Source of the DNA: Halostreptopolyspora alba
GTDB lineage: Bacteria; Actinomycetota; Actinomycetes; Streptosporangiales; Streptosporangiaceae
Reading direction: 5' to 3'
Length of the DNA stretch: 64,000 nucleotides
NCBI GenBank assembly: GCA_003725585.1
Contig: RJMB01000002.1
Location: 186,001-250,000, forward strand
Shown: in pieces, positions 8,471 through 16,841 of the stretch
Layout: the number at the start of each line of letters is the position of its first letter
How positions within the stretch are numbered: the stretch's first letter is position 1
Made by a program: the position numbers and the translations under genes
Notes under the pieces: generated by a model
Databases searched by the model: none
Seen by the model: the letters and a program-made list of their open reading frames with translations, nothing else
Told to the model about the DNA's origin: nothing

Positions 8471-10027
8471 ATGACCACGTCCGTTTCCTCACCCACGTCC
8501 GCGATTCCGCCCACCGACGAGATCGGCGACCGCGCCGAGGCCGCGCTCGCGCGCTGCGGCGTCGACCACCTGGCGGAAGCGACGGCCGCGGGGCGGTTGT
8601 ACGCCCGCACCCCGATCACTGGGGAGACATTGCTGTCCCTGGCGCAGGCGACCGAGCGCGACGTCGACCACGCCGTCACCGCCGCCCACGACAGCTTCCG
8701 GACCGCGTGGCGGGACACCCCCGCCCCCGAGCGCGGGGCGCTGGTTCGCCGCCTCGGGGAGCTCCTGCGCGAGCACAAGTACGATCTCGCGGACCTCGTC
8801 TCGATCGAGGCGGGCAAGATCCGGTCGGAGGCCGCCGGCGAGGTCCAGGAGATGATCGACGTCTGCGACTTCGCGCTCGGGCTGTCGCGCCAGCTGTACG
8901 GGCGCACGATGGCGTCCGAGCGTCCGGGCCACCGGCTGATGGAGACCTGGCACCCGCTCGGTGTGGTCGGTGTCATCACCGCGTTCAACTTCCCCGTCGC
9001 CGTGTGGGCGTGGAACACCGCGGTCGCGCTGGTGTGCGGGGACACGGTGGTGTGGAAACCCTCCGAGATGACACCGCTGACGGCGCTGGCCTGTGACGCG
9101 CTGCTCTCCCGGGCGGCCGCCGACACCGGCGCCCCGACGAACGTGCATCAGGTGCTCCTCGGTGGCCCGGACGTGGGGGAGCACCTGGTCGACGAGCCAC
9201 GAGTCGCGCTGATCTCGGCCACGGGGTCGGTACGGATGGGACGCACGGTTGGCCCGCGTGTCGCCGCTCGCCTGGGCCGCTGCCTGCTCGAGCTGGGGGG
9301 AAACAACGCCGCGGTGGTCACCCCCTCGGCCGATCCGGAGCTGGCCGTACGGGGCACCGTGTTCGCGGCCGCCGGTACGGCGGGCCAGCGTTGTACGTCC
9401 CTGCGCCGGTTGATCGTGCACGAGGACGTGGCCGACGCGATCACCGAGCGCGTCGTGGACGCCTACACCCAGCTGCGCGTTGGTGACCCGCTCAGTGACC
9501 ACACCCTGGTCGGCCCGCTCATCGGGCAGCGCGCCCACACCGCCATGCGCGAGGCACTCACCCAGGCGACGGCCGATGGTGGGGAGGTGCTGGTCGGCGG
9601 GAACCGCCGCCTGGAGGACCAGGCCCCGGACGCCTACTACGTGGAGCCCGCTGTGGTGCGGATGCCCACCCAGACCGCGATCGTGCGCCAGGAGACGTTC
9701 GCGCCGATCCTCTATGTCATGACCTATCGGAGCCTCGACGAGGCGGTGGAGCTCCACAACGGTGTCTCGCAAGGGTTGTCCAGCGCCGTGTTCACCCAGG
9801 ACCAGCGCGAGGCGGAGCGGTTCCTGGCGCTGTCGGACTGCGGGATCGTCAACGTCAACATCGGGACCTCGGGTGCCGAGATCGGCGGTGCGTTCGGCGG
9901 TGAGAAGGACACCGGCGGGGGGCGGGAGTCGGGCTCGGACGCGTGGAAGTCCTACATGCGCCGGGCGACGAACACCGTGAACTACTCCGAGGAGCTGCCG
10001 CTGGCGCAGGGCGTTCGGTTCGTCTGA
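8471..10027 (+). CDS. Aldehyde dehydrogenase, ALDH7/alpha-aminoadipic semialdehyde type
   Basis: 518 residues. Catalytic Cys308 is in GTAGQRCTSLRRL and the general-base Glu274 in CLLELGGNNA. The FNFPVAVWAWN, GNRR and C-terminal GGEKDTGGGRESGSD segments are characteristic of the ALDH7 (antiquitin, piperideine-6-carboxylate dehydrogenase) group. These enzymes oxidise alpha-aminoadipic semialdehyde with NAD+ in lysine catabolism, and in some actinomycetes for beta-lactam precursors. The ATG at 8471 follows GATGGAGAGAG. No lysine aminotransferase is adjacent, so pathway assignment rests on family only. A strong hairpin terminates the transcript. Confidence 0.85.
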   Translation: MTTSVSSPTSAIPPTDEIGDRAEAALARCGVDHLAEATAAGRLYARTPITGETLLSLAQATERDVDHAVTAAHDSFRTAWRDTPAPERGALVRRLGELLREHKYDLADLVSIEAGKIRSEAAGEVQEMIDVCDFALGLSRQLYGRTMASERPGHRLMETWHPLGVVGVITAFNFPVAVWAWNTAVALVCGDTVVWKPSEMTPLTALACDALLSRAAADTGAPTNVHQVLLGGPDVGEHLVDEPRVALISATGSVRMGRTVGPRVAARLGRCLLELGGNNAAVVTPSADPELAVRGTVFAAAGTAGQRCTSLRRLIVHEDVADAITERVVDAYTQLRVGDPLSDHTLVGPLIGQRAHTAMREALTQATADGGEVLVGGNRRLEDQAPDAYYVEPAVVRMPTQTAIVRQETFAPILYVMTYRSLDEAVELHNGVSQGLSSAVFTQDQREAERFLALSDCGIVNVNIGTSGAEIGGAFGGEKDTGGGRESGSDAWKSYMRRATNTVNYSEELPLAQGVRFV

Positions 10028-10044
10028 CCGGGTGGGCTGAGAGG

Positions 10045-10080
10045 GGTAGTGCCGCCGGGAGGGGGGACGGCGGCACTACC
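10045..10080 (+). terminator. Hairpin terminator after aldehyde dehydrogenase
   Basis: A perfect 12-bp stem (GGTAGTGCCGCC at 10045-10056 pairing with 10069-10080) with a 12-base loop, 18 bases after the ALDH stop. There is no T-tract, as is usual in high-GC actinomycetes. The rest of the 10028-10328 gap holds nothing else I can recognise. It may serve the convergent hydrolase gene as well. Confidence 0.75.
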
Positions 10081-10328
10081 CACCAGTAACCATATCGTTC
10101 GCCGGAATCGCCGGCCACATTCCTAACACACCTGCGCGGTCGCCTTCCGACCAGCTCCTGGCCCCGAACCCGCCGAGGAGGCGGGCGAGCCGTCGAGTGG
10201 TCCCCGGAGCGAAGCCGGCCGCGCTGTTCGCCGCGGGCGCACACCGGGGGTGCCCCGACCCGTCGACTGGTGTCGCTGGGGGAGCGGATACGCGCTGCCG
10301 GCGGCCACCCTCCGATGGCGCGACTGGC

Positions 10329-11189
10329 TCAGGAGTACGCCCTGAGGTGGGCGAGCATCGGTGAGATGATCCGTTCGGGATCCTCCTCGGGAAGCCAGTG
10401 CGTGGCGCCCTCCAGGGGAAGGAACCTGTAGGGTCCCGATACCCAGGCTGCGGTCCGTTCGGCCGCCTGGCGGGTGAAGGCGAGATCCTCGCTGCCCCAC
10501 AGGTACAGCGTTGGCACGGTGATCGGGGGAACTTGGTAGTCGTCGCTACCCATCGCCCGGTACCAGTTCAGCGCGGCCGTCAGAGCCCCGGGCTCGCTGA
10601 GCCGCCGGACGTTGTCCTCGACCAGGTCATCGGGTACGCGTTCCTGGTAGACGCCCCGCAGCGCGGCCGCGTCGTCGGCCAGCAGCACGCGTTCGGCCTC
10701 GCCCTCGGTGCGGAACAGGTCGAAGTAGGCCAGGTGCTCGCGCTGCTCGGCCGACTCGGCCAGAACCTCGGAGAGCGCGCCGGGGTGCGCGGTGGAGAGC
10801 ACGGTGAGCGTGGCGACGCGTTCGGGTGCGCCGGCCGCGACCGGCCAGGCGATGGCACCGCCCCAGTCGTGGCCGACGAGGTGGAACCGGTCCGCCCCGA
10901 GGGCATCGGCGAATCCGAGTACGTCGGCGACCAGGTTCGCCCCCTTGTAGTCGGCGACGCTGTCGGGACGCGCACCGGGGGAGTAGCCACGTTGGTCCAC
11001 CGCCACCGCGCGGTATCCGGCCCGCGCCGCCTCGGCCATCGCGGATCGCCAACATGTGGCGAACTCGGGGAAGCCGTGCAGGAACAGCACCACCGGGCCG
11101 TCGTGCGGGCCGGTGGCCAGGGCGTCGAACTCCAGTGAGCCGTGGCCGAGCGTGAGCGGCTCCGCGCCGGCGAGATGGGCAGCGGACAT
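10329..11189 (-). CDS. Alpha/beta hydrolase, epoxide hydrolase type
   Basis: 286 residues. The oxyanion-hole motif HGFPE is at 38-42, the nucleophile elbow GHDWGG at 106-111 with Asp108 in place of Ser, and the C-terminal [12 protein letters not shown] carries the catalytic His. An Asp nucleophile with HGFP points to epoxide hydrolase or haloalkane dehalogenase. Lid tyrosines such as the one in NWYRAMG favour epoxide hydrolase. It would add water to epoxides in the cytosol. It is divergent from the MpaB-like gene; an ATCGG-CGGGG-CCGAT palindrome lies between them at 11234-11248. Confidence 0.87.
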   Translation of the reverse strand: MSAAHLAGAEPLTLGHGSLEFDALATGPHDGPVVLFLHGFPEFATCWRSAMAEAARAGYRAVAVDQRGYSPGARPDSVADYKGANLVADVLGFADALGADRFHLVGHDWGGAIAWPVAAGAPERVATLTVLSTAHPGALSEVLAESAEQREHLAYFDLFRTEGEAERVLLADDAAALRGVYQERVPDDLVEDNVRRLSEPGALTAALNWYRAMGSDDYQVPPITVPTLYLWGSEDLAFTRQAAERTAAWVSGPYRFLPLEGATHWLPEEDPERIISPMLAHLRAYS

Positions 11190-11298
11190 GGTGTCCCTTT
11201 CTGTCGCGAACGGTGACCGACCCAGCGAACCCTATCGGCGGGGCCGATCGCTAGACTTGCCCGTGCCCGGGGCGGTGGTCGAAACGGGAGAGCGCACC

Positions 11299-12174
11299 AT
11301 GGAGACGAGACCGACCGTCGCACCGCCGGAGAGCGTCACCTGGCGGGTCCACCTCGACAGGGCCATGTGGGTCGCCGGAGTGCGCGCCCTCATGCTGCAG
11401 GCGCTGCACCCCGTGGCCATGCAGGGGGTGTGGCAGCGTTCGGACTTCATGCGCGACCCGTTGCAGCGGCTGCTGCGCATCGCTCACTTCGTCGCGGTCA
11501 CCACCTACGGCAGCCCCGAGGAGGCCGAACGGATGGGGCAGCGGGTGCGCGAGGTGCACAGTCGCTTGGAGTTCGCGGACCCGGCCACCGGGAATCCGTA
11601 CCGGGTGGATGAGCCCGACCTGCTCGTGTGGGTGCACTGCGCCGAGGTCGTCTCCTACCTGGAGGTGGCGGCACGCGCCGGCCTGCCACTGTCCGGTGAC
11701 GACGCCGACCGCTACTTCGCCGAGCAGGCGCGCACCGCGACCTACGTCGGGCTGGAGCCCGGCGACGTGCCGCGCTCGGTGGCCGAGATGCGCCGCTACC
11801 TCGCGGGGGTGCGCCCGGTTCTGCGCGCCACCCCCGAGGCCACCCAGGCGGTGCGGTTCCTGCTGTGGCCAACGATGCCGGAGCGGCTACGGCGGCTCGC
11901 CCCGCTGCGTCCAGCGTGGTTCCCGATCGCCGCGCTGGGCTACTACTGCCTTCCGGGGTGGGCGCGCCAGTGCTACGGGGTGCTGCCGGAGGTCCCCGGG
12001 ACCCAGGCCGCGACGACCCAGGCGCTGCGGGCGCTGCGGGGGGCGCTGAACGCGAGCCCGAACCAGCTGTACAACCAGCTGTTCGACGAGGAGACCGTGC
12101 GCAGCGCCGAGGCCGCGCGCGAGCGGCTGGCCGCGGCGGGCTACGACACCCGTGGGGGAATGCCGCGCGGCTGA
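11299..12174 (+). CDS. Oxygenase MpaB family protein (DUF2236)
   Basis: 291 residues. The pattern WRVHLDRAMWVAGVRALML, QALHPVAMQGV and DFMRDPLQRL near the N-terminus, then TTYGSPEEAE and VWVHCAE, is that of the MpaB/latex-clearing-protein superfamily. Its members include haem-dependent oxygenases, but most bacterial copies are uncharacterised. The ATG at 11299 is preceded by CGGGAGAG. A likely -10 (TAGACT, 11252-11257) lies upstream. No secretion signal is seen, so it should be cytosolic. Function beyond a putative oxygenase is not supported. Confidence 0.85.
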   Translation: METRPTVAPPESVTWRVHLDRAMWVAGVRALMLQALHPVAMQGVWQRSDFMRDPLQRLLRIAHFVAVTTYGSPEEAERMGQRVREVHSRLEFADPATGNPYRVDEPDLLVWVHCAEVVSYLEVAARAGLPLSGDDADRYFAEQARTATYVGLEPGDVPRSVAEMRRYLAGVRPVLRATPEATQAVRFLLWPTMPERLRRLAPLRPAWFPIAALGYYCLPGWARQCYGVLPEVPGTQAATTQALRALRGALNASPNQLYNQLFDEETVRSAEAARERLAAAGYDTRGGMPRG

Positions 12175-12207
12175 CCCCGGACCCCGGCCGCGAATAGACT
12201 GAGGGTC

Positions 12208-12429
12208 ATGAAACGGCGCGTACGCCGCTATGCCTGGCTGATGGGGATCTGCCTGGCACTTTTCGCCGGGTCGCTGCCGGTCTACTACCTGGTCGGGGTT
12301 GGTTGGGCGGTCGCGATGTGTGGGGTGGCGATGCTCATCCCGCCGTTCGCGGCCATCATCGGCAACATCTCCGACCCCCGCGACCCCCGGGACCACGACA
12401 CGCTGTACGGTCCCAACGCCGAACGTTAG
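12208..12429 (+). CDS. DUF3099-type small membrane protein
   Basis: 73 residues with two hydrophobic helices (about 9-32 and 34-52) separated by VGVG, a basic N-terminus (KRRVRRYAW), and a polar DPRDPRDHD tail. LMGICLALF and MCGVAMLIPPFAAII match the actinobacterial DUF3099 family of unknown function. It starts 33 bases after the MpaB gene with GAGGG close to the ATG, so it may be co-transcribed with it. Confidence 0.8.
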   Translation: MKRRVRRYAWLMGICLALFAGSLPVYYLVGVGWAVAMCGVAMLIPPFAAIIGNISDPRDPRDHDTLYGPNAER

Positions 12430-12538
12430 CGCGGCCCCGTGGAGCGAGGCGGCGCTCCGGGCCACGTGCCATGGTACTGCCGGGGTGCGCGGGGTGCCGG
12501 TTGCGGCCAGAGTGGACGATTCCGGCCCACGGCCGGGC

Positions 12539-13444
12539 TCAGGGGCGCAGCACGTACTTTCCTCGCACACCGCCCTTCGCGACCGCGCGGTGCGCCTCGG
12601 CGGCCCGCTCCAGGGGGACGACGGTGTGCACCCGGGCCGGCAGGTGGCCATTCGCGGTCGCGGCGAGGAGTGGGGCCAGCCGGGCACCGTCCGGTCGCGC
12701 CACGACCACACGGACCGTGATCCCGCGCTCCTCCTCCGGCGCGGTGCCCGGCTGCACTCCGACGAAACGGCCGCCGTCGCGGACCATCGCGACGGCCCGC
12801 TCCTGGAGCGCGGCACCGTCGGCGACGGCGTCCCAGCCGGGGGTTGGTTCGGTGACGAAACCGGCGCCGAGACCGCGCACGAACTCCTCGTCCGCGGCGC
12901 GGGCCAGCCCGGTGACGCGCCAGCCGCGGTCCCGGGCGAGTGCGAGGACGTATCCCCCGACCGCGCCCGCCGCCCCGGTCACCAGCAGGCTGCGACCGTC
13001 ACCGTCACCGAGCAGGTCGACGATCTGGGTGGCGGCCAGGCCGTTGAGTGGGACAGTGGCCGCCTCGGGCATACCGAGCCCGTCGGGCACGAGGGCGATG
13101 TCCCCCGCTGAGACCACCAACTGCTCCGCGTACGTGCCGAAGTCGCGGTCGAAGCCGGCGACCAGGCCGGCGACGCGGCTACCGACCGGGATGTCGACCT
13201 CCGGGCCGGTGGCTGTCACGGTGCCGGCGAAGTCCCAGCCGAGGCCGGTGTGGTCCGGCTGGTTGACCAGGCCCAGCCCGTGGAAGACGCCGGCGGCGAG
13301 AGCGAGGTCGACGGGGTTGACCGCGGCCGCGGCGATCGCGACCCGGACCTGACCAAAGCCGGGGTTGGCCTCGGGGACGTCGATGATCTCGATGGAGTCC
13401 GGCCCGTTCGGGGTGCGGACGACGGCTGAACGAAACGTGCTCAT
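12539..13444 (-). CDS. NADP-dependent oxidoreductase, MDR family (zinc-free quinone reductase-like)
   Basis: 301 residues of the medium-chain dehydrogenase/reductase fold: GroES-like N-terminus with AAAVNPVDLALAAG and the GWDFAGTV segment, then a Rossmann domain whose nucleotide motif is VTGAAGAVGGYV. No catalytic or structural zinc cysteines are present, so it belongs to the quinone oxidoreductase-like branch that reduces quinones or enals with NADPH. The gene is divergent from an HxlR regulator with a 20-base inverted repeat between them, the common layout for electrophile-responsive control. Confidence 0.88.
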   Translation of the reverse strand: MSTFRSAVVRTPNGPDSIEIIDVPEANPGFGQVRVAIAAAAVNPVDLALAAGVFHGLGLVNQPDHTGLGWDFAGTVTATGPEVDIPVGSRVAGLVAGFDRDFGTYAEQLVVSAGDIALVPDGLGMPEAATVPLNGLAATQIVDLLGDGDGRSLLVTGAAGAVGGYVLALARDRGWRVTGLARAADEEFVRGLGAGFVTEPTPGWDAVADGAALQERAVAMVRDGGRFVGVQPGTAPEEERGITVRVVVARPDGARLAPLLAATANGHLPARVHTVVPLERAAEAHRAVAKGGVRGKYVLRP

Positions 13445-13514
13445 GGTCGCTGTTCTCCTCGTGTGGCGAAAGTGTTACCGCACCACGATGAGTGAGCAGC
13501 TCTCCGTTGGGAAG

Positions 13515-13534
13515 TAGGCACTCAAAGGTGCCTA
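13515..13534. promoter_or_regulatory. Probable HxlR operator
   Basis: TAGGCAC-TCAAAG-GTGCCTA: perfect 7-base arms with a 6-base spacer, lying between the divergent oxidoreductase (start 13444) and HxlR (start 13567) genes. Symmetry and position suggest the binding site of the HxlR dimer controlling both directions. Confidence 0.7.
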
Positions 13535-13566
13535 GGTCACCGTCAGGTGGGAAGGAGAGGGCCGAG

Positions 13567-14010
13567 ATGCCGACAACGACCGCGGCCCAGAAGCGGGAAC
13601 AGGCCAAGGACGCCTACGACGCGTTCCTGGCGCGCTGTCCCAGCCGTCAGCTCCTGGAGCGGATCTCCGACAAGTGGGTCGCGCTGGTCCTGGCCGCGCT
13701 CGGCAGTGACGGCCCGCATCCGGGGGCGGACTGTGTGGGCGAGCCGCGAAGGATGCGCTACTCCGAGCTCTCGCGGCGGCTCGCGGGGGTGAGCCAGAAG
13801 ATGCTCACCCAAACCCTGCGCTCGCTTGAGCGCGACGGGCTGCTCACCCGCACGGTCACCCCCACCGTGCCGGTAACCGTCACCTACGAGCTGACCGACC
13901 TCGGGATGTCGCTGCACGACGTGATGCACGGCATCAAGACGTGGGCCGAGGCGCACATGGACGAGGTGCTGGCCAACCGCCAGGAGTACGACTCCCGCGA
14001 TCCCTCCTGA
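13567..14010 (+). CDS. HxlR family transcriptional regulator
   Basis: 147 residues with the HxlR winged helix: a Cys in ARCPSRQLLERISDKWVALVL (about 23-43), then MRYSELSRRLAGVSQKMLTQTLRSLERDGL. The ATG at 13567 follows GGAAGGAGAGG; an in-frame ATG at 13492 would run through the operator and is rejected. The single N-terminal Cys is in the position used by redox or electrophile-sensing HxlR members (HypR/YodB/QorR type), which fits the divergent quinone reductase-like gene. The sensing role is an inference. Confidence 0.9.
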   Translation: MPTTTAAQKREQAKDAYDAFLARCPSRQLLERISDKWVALVLAALGSDGPHPGADCVGEPRRMRYSELSRRLAGVSQKMLTQTLRSLERDGLLTRTVTPTVPVTVTYELTDLGMSLHDVMHGIKTWAEAHMDEVLANRQEYDSRDPS

Positions 14011-14415
14011 CCCCGCCGCCTCACGTGCGGTCGAGCGCCGGACGCGTACGGGATCGTGTCGTTCACCATGACTGGCGGCGACGCTGACGGACACGATCCG
14101 GCCACCTCCGGCGAGGCCCTGATCCGCGGCCTCGAAGATCGGCTGCCCGCCGCCGTCGCGGTCCGGGGGTCCCGCGAGTCCGACACGGCCGAGGTCGGTT
14201 CGGCTGTGGAGAGCTACACCGCTGTGCTCCCACAGGGCGCGAAGGCCGACAGCGGACCGGAAGGACCGATCCGGGGAGTTTCGAGGGGAGGGCCAATCCC
14301 CGAAGGTGACGACGACGCGGTCACCTTCGGGGCGGGCGGCGAGTGACCGACAGCGGAGGTCTCGATGACGCGCCGCCCGTCCGGCCGCTCTGCGGGGCCG
14401 GGCCGTTGGGGCGGT
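14011..14415. other. Gene-poor convergent gap with terminator
   Basis: 405 bases between HxlR and aroQ. An open frame covers 14056-14346 on the + strand (about 96 codons), but it lacks a ribosome binding site and recognisable similarity, and its end is the terminator hairpin at 14298. I do not call it a gene. Confidence 0.5.
14298..14332. terminator. Perfect 13-bp hairpin, bidirectional terminator
   Basis: CCCCGAAGGTGAC (14298-14310) pairs perfectly with 14320-14332 around a 9-base loop. It lies between convergent hxlR and aroQ and can terminate both. Confidence 0.75.
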
Positions 14416-14847
14416 TCAGCGCCGGTTGGTGCCCAGCCACCGCAGCGCGAGGGCGTAGCCCTCGGTGCCGAACCCCGCCATTACGGCCGTGGCGACCGGA
14501 GAGACGTAGGAGTGCGCGCGAAACGCCTCGCGGGCGTGCACGTTGCTGATGTGCACCTCGACCAAGGGGGCGGTCAGCATCGCGCACGCGTCGCGCAGCG
14601 CGACCGAGGTGTGGGTCCACGCGGCCGGGTTGAGCACCACCGCGGACCCGTCGTCGGCGGCCTCGTGCAGCCAGGAGAGCATCTCGTGCTCGGCGTCGGT
14701 CTGGCGGACGTCGACCTCGATCCCCAGCTCGTCGGCCACCGCGTGACACGACTCGACCAGCTGAGTGTAGGTCGTCGTGCCGTACTTGGCCGGCTCGCGG
14801 TGGCCGAGACGGCCCAGGTTGGGGCCGTTGAGGACGAGAGCCTTCAC
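14416..14847 (-). CDS. aroQ: 3-dehydroquinate dehydratase, type II
   Basis: 143 residues, normal for the dodecameric type II enzyme, which removes water from 3-dehydroquinate to give 3-dehydroshikimate. Signature elements are present in order: [10 protein letters not shown] (6-15), catalytic Tyr22 in KYG, the active-site lid, Asn73 in [12 protein letters not shown], and [14 protein letters not shown] (97-110) with Glu97, His99 and Arg110. The family consensus NLNRLG has Gly instead of the second Asn here. No other shikimate gene is adjacent. It may be catabolic (quinate) rather than biosynthetic, which cannot be decided here. Confidence 0.93.
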   Translation of the reverse strand: MKALVLNGPNLGRLGHREPAKYGTTTYTQLVESCHAVADELGIEVDVRQTDAEHEMLSWLHEAADDGSAVVLNPAAWTHTSVALRDACAMLTAPLVEVHISNVHAREAFRAHSYVSPVATAVMAGFGTEGYALALRWLGTNRR

Positions 14848-15130
14848 TGGAGTTCCCTTCCCTCGAGGTTGGGGTGCGTGACCGTGCCCGCGGGCTGCGG
14901 TGAGGCGGTCGGGCCATTGGCAGGGTAGCGCCCGGCCCGACCGCCCGGGGTGGCCACGGGGCCTGGCCGCGGATCAGCCGTGGGTCGCGCGCCGGTCCTC
15001 GCTGGGTCCGCCGGTGTTGCTTCCCTCGGAGGCGACGATCAGCTGGAGCCGGTCCGGCGACCGCTCATGCTCGGGTGGCTCCGCACCTCGGCGAAGCTCT
15101 CCGTGGCCACGGTGGTGATCGGGTTCCCGG

Positions 15131-16531
15131 TCACCCCGGCCGGCTCGGGGTGATGTTGTGGTTGCGGTGAAAGACGTTGTCGGGGTCGTAGTGTCGCTTG
15201 ACGGCGGCCAGGCGCCGGTAGTTGTCCGCGCCGAGGCCGGCGACGATCCGCTCGTCCCCCTCGTCGCCGATGAAGTTCAGGTACACCGCGCCGATCGACC
15301 ACGGCAGCATGTCCGCCCGGAGGTCGCGCGCCCACCGCTGGGCGCGCTCGTCGTCGGCGGGGTTCTCCCACAGCCCGAAGGGGTGCACGCACCACAGGGC
15401 CCTGCGCCACGGCACCGGATAGTCGGTGTCCGGCCGGGAGACCGCACCGCCCTGCGGGAACAGGACGTGCTGCGACGCCGAGGGAACGATCATCCGGCCG
15501 GCGTGGGCGCAGAAGAGCTCCACCGCCGTGTCGGGGAACTCGCTGAGGAACTCCGCGGACCAGTAGTTGCGCAGCCCCGGCGGGTCGTCGAGCATGCACT
15601 GCAGCTCGGCGTAGGGCACCTCCACGATCAGCTCGCCCGCGTGGCCCAGTTCCAGCATCGGCCGCATGGCCTCGCGCGCGGCTAGCTCCCCACCGGCGTA
15701 GGTCACCAGGACGGCGCACGTCAGGGACCCGACCAGCCGCTCGGGCACGAACTCCTCGGGAGGGGCGGTGAGGTACAGCACACCCCCGCCGACCTCGTCC
15801 GGCGCCTGCTCCATGAAGGAGCGGAACGCGCTCACCACCTCCGGGCCGGCGTCGGCCTGCCACAGCAGCAGAGCCGCGGTCACCGAGGGCAGGTGGTGCA
15901 GCCGGAGAGTGAGCGAGGTGGCCACCCCGAAGTTCCCGCCACCGCCGTGCAGCGCCCAGAACAGTTCGGGGTGCTCGTCGGCCGAGGCCCGCACCAGGGC
16001 TCCGTCGGCGGTCACCAGCTCGGCGGAGAGCAGGTTGTCGCAGGCGAGCCCGAACTTGCGGTCGAGCCACCCGGACCCGCCGCCCAGCACGAACCCGCCG
16101 ACCCCGGTCGTGGACACCCGGCCGCCCGTCGTCGCCAGGCCGAAGGGCTCACCCGCGCGGTCGAGGTGGCTCATCGTGGCGCCGCCCGCCACCCGCGCCG
16201 TCATCGCCTCGGGGTCGACACTCACCGCGTTCATCCGCCGCAGGTCGACGACGAGGCCGCCGTCGGTCAGCCCCATACCGGCGACGCTGTGGCCACCACC
16301 GCGCACGGCGATCTCCAGGTCGTTTTCGCGCGCGAACCCGAGGGCGCGGACCACGTCCCCGACCGTCTCGCACTGGGCGATGACCCTGGGACGTTCCTCG
16401 ATCATCGCGTTGAACACGGCGCGCGCCTCCTCGTAGGACGGGTCCGCGGTGTCGATGACACCGCCCGCGAACCCCTCCCGGAGGTGGGCGAGATCCGGGT
16501 GGGACACCGGGGCACTGTTGGTCTGGGGCAT
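15131..16531 (-). CDS. FAD-binding oxidoreductase, berberine-bridge type
   Basis: 466 residues with an FAD_binding_4 domain (about 48-185) and a C-terminal BBE element (RHYDPDNVFHRNHNI). VRGGGHSVAGMG places His81 for the 8-alpha-histidyl bond to FAD. The position of the second covalent link, Cys in the GxCPxVG motif of bicovalent members, is Val139 (GGRVSTTGVGG), so FAD is expected to be attached only through His81. Such enzymes oxidise sugars or secondary metabolites with O2. No signal peptide is seen. The gene is monocistronic, with a good promoter at 16647-16675. Confidence 0.88.
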   Translation of the reverse strand: MPQTNSAPVSHPDLAHLREGFAGGVIDTADPSYEEARAVFNAMIEERPRVIAQCETVGDVVRALGFARENDLEIAVRGGGHSVAGMGLTDGGLVVDLRRMNAVSVDPEAMTARVAGGATMSHLDRAGEPFGLATTGGRVSTTGVGGFVLGGGSGWLDRKFGLACDNLLSAELVTADGALVRASADEHPELFWALHGGGGNFGVATSLTLRLHHLPSVTAALLLWQADAGPEVVSAFRSFMEQAPDEVGGGVLYLTAPPEEFVPERLVGSLTCAVLVTYAGGELAAREAMRPMLELGHAGELIVEVPYAELQCMLDDPPGLRNYWSAEFLSEFPDTAVELFCAHAGRMIVPSASQHVLFPQGGAVSRPDTDYPVPWRRALWCVHPFGLWENPADDERAQRWARDLRADMLPWSIGAVYLNFIGDEGDERIVAGLGADNYRRLAAVKRHYDPDNVFHRNHNITPSRPG

Positions 16532-16646
16532 GAGGTCCTCCCATCGTCATCCGGGCCGGACCGGGGGTCTCACGGTCCCCGGCCCCCGACGAGGGCGCGC
16601 TTGGCTCACGTGCTCCCGCCACCGTACGCACGAGCCCAGTGCATGA

Positions 16647-16675
16647 ATACTAAAACCCCTGGTCACAGGGTTGAA
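16647..16675 (-). promoter_or_regulatory. Promoter of the BBE-type flavoprotein
   Basis: On the - strand: -35 TTCAAC (16675-16670), 17-base spacer, -10 TAGTAT (16652-16647), giving a leader of about 110 bases. The spacer holds an imperfect inverted repeat (AACCCCTG-GTCA-CAGGGTT on the + strand), a possible operator. The rest of the 310-base gap up to 16841 shows nothing else. Confidence 0.6.
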
Positions 16676-16841
16676 TTGGGGTTGTGTATTTCGTGCGAGA
16701 ACTTGACCGGTGGCGTTGCGGGATTTCCCGAGCGCGGATGGCGCCGGGCACCACCGATCCGGACGGTGTGCCCCGATGACCGCGACGCTGTGCGGGAGCG
16801 CGGCTCCGTGGCAGTTCGCCGCGCTCCCACGCGTAGGCGCC

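Noticed and set aside
14056-14346. Possible 96-codon gene after hxlR.
   Set aside because: No ribosome binding site or recognisable domain; its 3' end is a perfect terminator hairpin and the early GC bias fades along it.
15039-15130. Short - strand frame (about 30 codons) after the flavoprotein gene.
   Set aside because: Only a read-on of the alternative frame, with a weak GTG start and no domain; the 14848-15130 gap holds no convincing gene.
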